Shown in pieces: positions 57,789 through 64,000 of a stretch of 64,000 nt of DNA. A program made the translations under genes and the position numbers. This DNA is from Bretschneidera sinensis (taxonomy: Eukaryota > Streptophyta > Magnoliopsida > Brassicales > Akaniaceae), in assembly GCA_023935145.1 (NCBI GenBank), contig CM043700.1, positions 107,138,400 through 107,202,399 on the forward strand. The letters run 5' to 3'. Below the pieces are notes generated by a model. The model saw nothing but the letters and a program-made list of their open reading frames with translations. It did not search any database and was not told where the DNA came from. Positions within the stretch are counted from its first letter, which is position 1. Each line of letters opens with the position of its first letter.

Positions 57789-58231
57789 AATTTTGGTGCC
57801 GTTGCTGGGGAAACAAGCTTAAGTACAAGGAAGCTTGTCAACTTTGAGTGTGATGGTAAAAGAATTGTAAATATTTTTCTTTTCAACAGTTTGTAAACAC
57901 GGTAATATTGTTCCTTTACCTTTGTTTTGATTTTCTAATTTTCTTTTATTATTCTGTTTTATTTATTTTATTTTCTTGTTTTATTTATTTTATTTCTCCT
58001 CTAAATTAATTGGTGCATGCTTAGACCGAGAGATTCTCCAGGTAGATTCATTAGAGGACCCGAATTAGAGTTACCCTCTCATTCCACGTCTGTTGGTGAA
58101 ACCTCGCCTAGATCAAACCATAGTGCACCCCAACACGAAAATTTAGAGGATTTTGTTAACATGGCCGATAATCCTAATGAAAGTGTTGCTAGGACACTTC
58201 AGGATTACCTCCACCCTACACGCACAGCCAC
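57789..58231 (+). pseudogene. Second, truncated leader and gag start
   Basis: Leader 57789-58016 and gag from 58017 (MLRPRDSPGRFIRGPELELP) match 52587-53029 almost base for base and stop in the middle of the gag frame at 'cacgcacagccac'. Copia sequence follows. This is the truncation point of the tandem. Confidence 0.9.
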
Positions 58232-58460
58232 TTTGTTGCCTTTGTCACTTAGTTGACTAATACTAAACAAATTTGGCTTAAGACCTTGCACATATAATAC
58301 ATTATCAATGGTTGAGAAATCGTTACCAACTTTTCCATACCCGATGATCTTTATCTTTGTGTTATCTCTAATGGTGACGTGTTCGCCATCCCTTAGGGTT
58401 AGTTCTTTGAACATACTTTGATCACCGATCATGTGTCCACTATCAAGGTACCAATAGTTA
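58232..58460 (-). pseudogene. Copia protease fragment
   Basis: On the minus strand, NYWYLDSGHMIGDQSMF then VTIRDNTKIKIIGYGKVGND and LKPNLFSISQLSDKGNK. The catalytic Asp-Ser-Gly is present, but three residues that normally separate it from His-Met are missing. The frame is cut at 58232 by the Athila-like element. Confidence 0.85.
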
Positions 58461-58667
58461 CCTTTTTACTTGGTGTGGAGACATATCTACATTACACAAT
58501 TGCACTCTTAGGTACCCAAAATTTCTTGGGTCCTTTGGGGTTAGTTTTAGAAAATATGGTTCCTTTAGGGACCTATACCTTTTTAACATTATAAGGTGCT
58601 TTAAAATTATAGACATATTGATGATGCATAATCCTAGGATAATAGTTTTTGAAATTTCTAGGATTTC

Positions 58668-58994
58668 TTAACTATGCATTTCTATAATTCCTTGGATAAG
58701 CAATCCTAGAGTACATGTTTCTATTATGAAAATTATGAATATGCATGTTATCTCTAGGAAATGTATGATGATAATTTCTAGGATACACATGATGGTAATT
58801 CCTAGGGTGTGCATGTGTAGTGTGTAAGTTATGAGTATGCAAACTATTTCTAGGATGCATATGATGGTTACTTCTAGGATGTGTCTTACTAGTATATGCA
58901 TTCTTTGAATGATTATTCCTAGTATTTGCATTTCTTGAGTGAGCATACATATATGCATGAGCATTTCTAGGATGCTTACTTCTAGTATATGCAT
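58668..58994 (-). pseudogene. Copia gag tail: Pro-Arg-Asn and His-rich repeats
   Basis: Between the gag and protease blocks the minus strand encodes about 100 residues of short repeats such as HPRNYHHVYPRNYHHTFPR and HSRNANTRNNHSKNAYTSK. The unit is roughly Pro-Arg-Asn-x-His-His, and the composition is very rich in His, Asn, Arg and Tyr. The DNA shows the matching degenerate repeat 'ctaggatgcatatgatggtt'. I do not recognise a family. A basic, His-rich, low-complexity segment next to a zinc knuckle would suit RNA binding. This is inference. Confidence 0.6.
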
Positions 58995-59034
58995 TAGAAT
59001 TTAAATTTTTATTTTTAGGCTTACTAGTATATAT

Positions 59035-60558
59035 TTAGGGAGTGCTTTTAATCTTGCTAGTGACCTTGGAAGTGGAGGCTTCATTCACACATGTTGCTTT
59101 TATGAACAAAGTGTCTTTTGATTTTTGCTTCCCTAATGGGGAACAACCCAAGCCAGATTTTCCTCTACTTAGCCTTTGGCTAGATAGCACTTCATCTAGC
59201 TTTTCTTTTCCAAGTATAAGTCTAGATATGGTGCTATTCAATTCTATTATTTTCTTCTTTAGAATTTCATTTTCATTTTTTAGAAAATCTTGTGAAGAGT
59301 TATAAAACATAGAAGATAGTTTTTCATTTTCTTCTTTTAAGCCTTCCATCTCTTTAGAAAGAAATGAGACCTCCTTTTTTAGGGTGGTATTCTTAGAATC
59401 GAATTTCTTCAATTCTTCATGCATTTCATTTATAACCTCAATTAACTCTTCACTACTACTAACAATGTTATTATTAGAAGGGGAAGAATTAGATACCTCA
59501 TTTTTGTCGTCGATTTCCATTAAGCATAGGTTAGCAATCTCCTCGTATCTGACCTCATTGTCTGAAGAATCTTCTTCTTCATCATCACTCCATGTGGTTG
59601 CAATCATAGCTTTCTTTTTAAAGCTCTTATATGGTTTACTTGTTGCTATACAATCGGCCTTGATGTGACCGGGCTTTTTGCAACCATAACACACAAGTGG
59701 TTCCTTTTTTAGAGTGGGATCCTTTGTGTAAGGTTTCTTGCTCTTCTTCAAGAACCTATGAAACCTCTTGATGATTAGAGCTATCTCACCATCTTCTTCA
59801 CTGCTCTCTACCTCTTCTTCCTTTTCTTCCTCTTTGTTGCTCATAGAAGCTTTGAGAGCAATTTGCTTATTTTTCTTCTCATCATTATTGACAATGAGAT
59901 TCATTTGCTCCATCTTGTATGTCAACAATGATCCGAGGAGTGTTTCGACATCTAGTTTGTCGAGATCTTTGGCTTCTGTTATGGCCATCTTCTTTGCTTT
60001 CTAAGTGGATGGTAAAGACCTTAAGATCTTCCTTGTTAATTCAAATTCCTCAATGTTCCTACGAAGAAGCTTTAGACCGTTAACAATGGTAGTAAAACGT
60101 GAATGCATTTGAGAAATAGTTTCATTTGGAGACATTTTGAAGGTTTCATATTCGGACACTAGCATATAGATTTTTGATTTTTTAACTTCGCTAGTTTCTT
60201 CATATGTAACTTGCAATTTGTCCCAAATTTCTTTAGCTAAAATACATGCAGAAATTTTATTGTATTCAGTAATATCTAGAGCACAATGTAACATGCTAGT
60301 TGCTCTACTATTGAGAGTTATCATTCTACAATCCTCTTCATTAAACTTTGTTTTGAGTTTAGGCATTATATGATTGATTTCTCCAATGATTACTTCCTTT
60401 GTAGGAATTCTAGGCCCCTCTTCAATGACCCTCTATAGATTATAATCTTGTCATTCGACAAAGATTTTCATTCTATTTTTCCAAAAGTTATAGTTGGAGC
60501 CATTGAACAAGGGAGGCCTAGTATTGGAACGCCCTTCAGTATAGCTATTAGATGCCAT
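59035..60558 (-). pseudogene. Copia gag, interrupted
   Basis: The frame starts MASNSYTEGRSNTRPPLFNG at 60558 and, after two early stops (near 60455 and 60432), enters the UBN2-type gag region (60001-60366: WDKLQVTYEETSEVKKSKIY). A TAG at about 60001 splits it from 59035-59988. That part contains IIKRFHRFLKKSKKP, the CCHC knuckle CYGCKKPGHIKADC (about 59680-59720), an acidic stretch WSDDEEEDSSDNEVRYEEIA and a long coiled coil (EEVSFLSKEMEGLKEENEKL-like, 59280-59400). It would form the virus-like particle shell if intact. Confidence 0.87.
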
Positions 60559-60597
60559 CATATCAACTCAAGGATTTTAAGCCTGCAATTGAGTACG

Positions 60598-60613
60598 AAG
60601 CTCTGATACTAAT
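60598..60613 (-). other. Copia primer-binding site
   Basis: TAGTATCAGAGC on the minus strand, three bases from the 5' LTR. It corresponds to the initiator tRNA-Met site with one G-to-A change at the second position. Confidence 0.75.
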
Positions 60614-60898
60614 TGTAAACCGAGGTTCAAACCCAAGAGGGGGTGAATTGGGTTTTAAAAACTTATTTCTAATTTACTTGCAAGTTTTTAAATAGTTAAA
60701 TACACAAAGCATGCAACCAAATAATATGCTTGAAAGTAAAGGAGTTTAAGGAAGAGAATATGCAAACTCTGTTTATAGTGGTTCGGTAATATCGGAATCT
60801 CTCCGACCCTACATTCAATCTCTTCAAGGAACCTCTTTGAAGCAATCCACTAAAACCTTAGTCGTGCAACTTAGCGAGTGTTGCACAAACCTTACAAC

Positions 60899-60985
60899 CA
60901 ATCTCTTCCTCACAGAAGCAAATCTCTTCCTCACGGAAGTCACTCTCTTCCTCACGGAAGTCACACTCTTCCTTATGGAAGTTAC
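60899..60985 (-). repeat. Short tandem repeats in the LTR leader
   Basis: Four degenerate copies of about 21 bases ('atctcttcctcacggaag' type) lie downstream of the TATA box on the minus strand, so they would be in the 5' leader of the transcript. The 3' LTR lacks them because of its deletion. Confidence 0.88.
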
Positions 60986-61234
60986 AATGAAGTGTTTAAT
61001 CCTAAACACTCTAAGAGTTACTACAAATCTTTCCCTTTACAATAAATGAAGTTTTCTGTAAAGAAAGTAGTAGAGGGATAGCAATAAGTGCTTTTACAGA
61101 TGAATAATATCTCTCTTTCAAGAACAAGCTTGAAGAATGGCTCAACAATAAATTTTTCAAAGCATTTGAGAATTAATGAGCAATCTTGTGAATTGAATGT
61201 GTTCTATTATTGTTTAAATGGTCATTGAAGTGGG

Positions 61235-61243
61235 TTTATATAG
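61235..61243 (-). promoter_or_regulatory. Copia LTR TATA box
   Basis: CTATATAAACCC on the minus strand, about 100 bases downstream of the palindrome array. Confidence 0.65.
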
Positions 61244-61335
61244 CCTTGAATCAATATGGAAATTTGACACTGACTTGATAGGTTTGGTGCATTAAATGCT
61301 TAAGTTCCGCGTCTCAAACAGTCATATTTTTGAAT

Positions 61336-61549
61336 TACTAGTCGACTGGGTCCTTGTACTAATCGACTGAGTCAAGTGAGAAACTTCACTATTTAGGCAA
61401 TGGGAGAGTACCAGTCGACTGGATCCTAAGCACCAATCGATTGGGAACTTTTTGTCCCAGTTACCAGTTGACTGGATCCTTATCACTAGTCAACTAGGAA
61501 CCTTCTGTCCCATATCCCAGTCGACTGGTATATGGAGCCAGTCGACTGG
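61336..61549 (-). repeat. LTR array of CCAGTCGACTGG-type palindromes
   Basis: Eight copies at about 61336, 61357, 61409, 61431, 61462, 61484, 61517 and 61538. Two are the perfect palindrome CCAGTCGACTGG. Others are variants with A or T in the arms. Confidence 0.95.
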
Positions 61550-61863
61550 GTTGTCCTTCAATCTAGTTTTTCATGTTTCAAAACTATTTTTGTCTTAAAA
61601 ACTTTTGTATTATTAGTTTTTTAAAGTCTTTTGTAAATTGAGCCACAAATCAAGCTATGTAATTGAACATGAGATATTTACAATTGTTTCAATTACTTTA
61701 GTGTCTATTCTAAATCTTCTATCTTGTCTTGGTGTCTGAATTGAGTTGAGTTCTTGCATCTTGTTTCTATGCTAAATGCTTTTGCCACTTAAACACTTAG
61801 ATAAAACTGTTAGTGCAATTAGAGTAGTGTTTTGTTATTATTAAAATCAAATATGGGTCAACA

Positions 61864-62701
61864 ATATTCAACCTAAAAAATTACCCAGTTAAATCTCATG
61901 AATTGTATTTAATTATGGTGGGTCCAAATAAAGGTAATTAGGCCCTCCAAATTGGTTTTGATTATGGCAAATTCATAAGCCTTTTAAATTGGGTTTAATT
62001 GTTGATTTTGTTGAGACTTAAGGTTATTAAGTTGGTTGGCATATTTAAGGTTTTAGGCCTATCCAACTCATAATTAGGCCTAGATAAAACCCATTATTAT
62101 ATCTTAGTGGGGCCAAATCTAAGTCACAAAATCCAATTATCATGCTAAAATCGGGCTTATGAGAATTGTCACATTCTCATACTCCTATCAAACAAAGCCA
62201 AGCCCAACAGCTTTATTGTTCATGGAGATGAGTATGCAAAATCCTACTGGTTAACAAAAAAAAAAAAAATCAAGAGTGGGCCCATTACTCTAAACATGCA
62301 AATCCATGGATATAAATCGTTGGCGAATGAGATTGAAATGCAGATGGGTATAGAGAAGTGTTCAGTCAAAGATGAAGAAATCAAATAAAGTTAAAATTTA
62401 TCTTTTATATAAGAAAGATAAATATGGGCATTTGAAGATTATCTCTTAAAGTGTGCAAATATAAATCCATGTAAACTATATTTATGAATCTAGACAAGAT
62501 GGTGGTTAAATTCATCTTCTAAATAGATAAATTCAGTAAGAGATAAGATGATATGATTGGATTGAAAAAACACAATTCTTCTAAGACTCTCCTATAAATA
62601 TTGGAGGGCTCATTCAACATAGAGAACAAAAAAAGAATCTCTGAAACTCTTCCGGTTTTAATAATCAAATTTATTGTAGCCTAGAAAATTGTATCTTGTT
62701 G
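61864..62701. other. Spacer, possibly an old LTR
   Basis: AT-rich. CCTATAAATATTGG at 62591-62604 resembles an LTR-type TATA box followed by a leader. The next Ty3/gypsy LTR starts at 62702. No coding sequence. Confidence 0.4.
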
Positions 62702-63961
62702 TGAGTTTTAAATTACTCGCAAGCGCACGAGTCATTTGCAGTATAGCGTTGTGCAAGTGCGAGGTCGAATCCACAGGGAATTGCGTTGTGAAAATATATT
62801 TTTAATCTAAATTAACTCTATCTTAACCTAGTTCCGAATTTCAAATGATATTGCAAAATAAATTAAAACTAAACTAAGTTGATTTTAAAAACTAATAATT
62901 AAAAACACTAAGGTTTCCGAATCAACCCCACCGAAGTTAAGCATACATGTTCTAAAAATATAGCCTATCAAAACATTCAATGAATCCAACTATAAGACAA
63001 AAAACAAAGAATATCCCAACTAAACCAAAAGCACCCGATGTATCCGCTCTTAACAAATCACAAAGGGAATCCAATTTAATCGAAAAGCATTCAATGTATC
63101 CATCAGATGAAACACAAAGAAAATCCAACAGACAATTTAAACTCAATCAATTATAAGATTAACTCAAATAATTGACAGAACATTTATACTAAAAATTGTC
63201 AGATTTGTACAAGCAAATCTGAACTACTACGCCAAACAACGGCGGGGCTTCATCTTCAACCTTAGCTGAAGAGTCTAGCCACTCATAACTATAAAACTAT
63301 AATAACAAGTGCTAAACATTTAAACTAAAACAACTGAATATAAAGAAATAAATAAAAAACTTTACATGGGAGAAATTCCACTCGGTGACGGGCGGCGCTT
63401 CCCCTCGTGGTAGCAATGCCTTCGGGATCCACCAGAATGCTAGCGGACGTCCACCGGTAAACACCAAAGTGGCTCAGGAATTGTACATTGGATTATGAAG
63501 CCAAATGGTGTTTATATAGGGGGAGACCCGAAGTAAAACAGGTTGCAGAAACGATGTGGGATACAGGCCCGTGTGCGCTCGATCGCAGTGTGGTGCGATC
63601 GATCGCAGGTACGATCGATCGCATGTCTTGTGCGCACGATCTCATGTGCGCTCGATCGCATGTCTGCTGCGATCGATGGCAAATGCACTGAACTTCAATT
63701 ATTTCGATGTGGGATGTTGACCATGCGCTCGTTCAAAGGCAGGTGCGCTCGAGCGCTGGTGCGCTCGATCGCATATCTGTTGCGATCGAGCGCAATGTCT
63801 CCAGAAGCTTCAAATCAACCTGAAATGCTGCACTTTCTCCACAAAGCCGTAAAAACACACAAAACACAAGAAAAAACGTAAAATAAAGTAAAATAATACT
63901 AACTAAGAGCATAACAAATATAAGTTAAGGGTCTAAAATATGCAATATTTAAGACTCATCA
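62702..63961 (-). repeat. 3' LTR of a further Ty3/gypsy (Athila/Tat-like) element
   Basis: Begins TGAGTTTTAAATTACTCGC and ends ACTCATCA. It is followed at 63962 by a sequence whose minus strand is the polypurine tract TTTGGGGGTATT. The element therefore lies on the minus strand and continues beyond the window. The start 'actcgcaagcgcacgagtc..gcgaggtcgaatccacaggg' is typical of plant Athila/Tat-type LTRs, and the lineage is inferred from that alone. TATA-like CCTATATAAA is at 63511-63520 (minus). Confidence 0.75.
63573..63794 (-). repeat. Array of GCGATCGATCGC-type palindromes in the LTR
   Basis: About ten overlapping copies of TGCGATCGATCGCA and GCGCTCGATCGCA-type units, GC-rich in an AT-rich LTR, 60-280 bases upstream of the TATA-like box on the minus strand. 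The plus-strand frames across it only translate the repeats. Confidence 0.92.
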
Positions 63962-64000
63962 AATACCCCCAAACTTATATTTTGCTAGTCCCTTAGCAAA

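Larger units (their letters stand above)
50889..58231 (+). mobile_element. Non-autonomous Athila-like element, LTR-INT-LTR-partial INT
   Basis: A plus-strand element with LTRs 50889-52586 and 56080-57788 (TGATGAGAGTC to GCGTAATCA). A complete 3.5-kb interior with gag but no protease, reverse transcriptase or integrase lies between them. After the second LTR, another primer-binding site and the first 215 bases of gag follow and stop at 58231. On both sides lies the copia element, but about 350 bases of copia pol (pre-integrase and first catalytic Asp) are missing between 50888 and 58232, and no target-site duplication is visible. This indicates a tandem pair sharing an LTR, trimmed by a deletion that also removed copia sequence. 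Confidence 0.85.
45132..61863 (-). mobile_element. Large Ty1/copia element, interrupted by an Athila-like element
   Basis: LTRs 45132-45814 (3') and 60614-61863 (5') begin TGTAAACC and end GGGTCAACA. Flanks are ATGTT (45127-45131) and ATATT (61864-61868), four of five identical. On the minus strand the order is 5' LTR, primer-binding site, gag, protease, integrase, reverse transcriptase, RNase H, a further frame, polypurine tract (AAAAGGGGGGAG, 45817-45828), 3' LTR. Integrase before reverse transcriptase is the copia order. Without the 7.3-kb insertion at 50889-58231 it is about 9.4 kb, the size of SIRE/Maximus-type elements that carry an additional 3' frame. The lineage is inferred, not proven. 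All frames are broken. Confidence 0.88.
60614..61863 (-). repeat. 5' LTR of the copia element
   Basis: 1,250 bp, complete, with array of palindromes (61336-61549), TATA box (61235-61243) and a transcribed part with four copies of 'ctcttcctcacggaagt' at about 60900-60985. Confidence 0.93.

Noticed and set aside
61336..63794. CRISPR-like regular palindromic repeats
   Set aside because: Spacing is irregular, spacers are not unique, the context is LTR sequence in a plant nuclear genome, and no cas-like gene exists.
63488..63881. Overlapping plus-strand frames of 67 and 112 aa with repeated Arg-Ser-Ile-Ala
   Set aside because: They read through the GCGATCGATCGC palindrome array of an LTR. The repetition comes from the DNA and not from a protein.

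Overview
The window is nuclear DNA of a flowering plant, most likely a dicot. It is AT-rich and has spliced genes and plant-type retrotransposons: Tekay chromovirus, Athila-like Ty3/gypsy, a large Ty1/copia element, an L1-type LINE, a SINE and hAT-like and PIF/Harbinger-like DNA transposons. The species cannot be named from the sequence. I recognise one host gene. It lies on the minus strand from about 25.3 kb down to about 5.9 kb and encodes an SnRK1 (SNF1-related kinase) beta subunit of the KINB2 type. Four coding exons give an uninterrupted 288-aa reading frame. Intron 3 is 15.9 kb and is filled with nested transposons.

Layout. 1-1861: truncated or solo Tekay-type LTR. 1971-4956: nested inverted-repeat DNA transposons. 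5935-6261: last KINB2 exon. 6262-22149: KINB2 intron 3. It contains a MULE-like inverted-repeat element split by a LINE (7863-14618, 16-bp target-site duplication, TSD). Next comes a small LTR element (15890-21040) whose left LTR holds a Harbinger-like MITE. Part of that MITE, with flanking LTR sequence, has been amplified into five purine-rich units. The small LTR element also carries a decayed fragment resembling RRM2 of a polypyrimidine-tract-binding protein. 22150-25290: KINB2 exons 3 to 1 and the 5' leader. 25391-42557: about 1 kb of hAT transposon split by a Tekay element (25489-34316, TSD CTAGC) and a gag-protease-only Athila-like element (35232-42502, TSD CGTAC). This 17-kb nest begins only about 100 bp upstream of the likely KINB2 transcription start.

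42566-45131: spacer with a 91-bp tandem duplication and a SINE. 45132-61863: a copia element of about 9.4 kb on the minus strand, interrupted by a non-autonomous Athila-like element (50889-58231, LTR-INT-LTR-partial INT). The copia element has an additional reading frame between pol and its 3' LTR, preceded by its own palindrome array and TATA box. 62702-63961: LTR of a further Ty3/gypsy element that runs off the window.

Almost every transposon reading frame is broken, so the transposons look like relics. KINB2 looks functional. The observations most worth following up are the PTB-like capture, the candidate internal promoter and accessory frame of the copia element, the amplified purine array inside a host intron, and the recurrence of palindrome arrays just upstream of TATA boxes in LTRs of different families.
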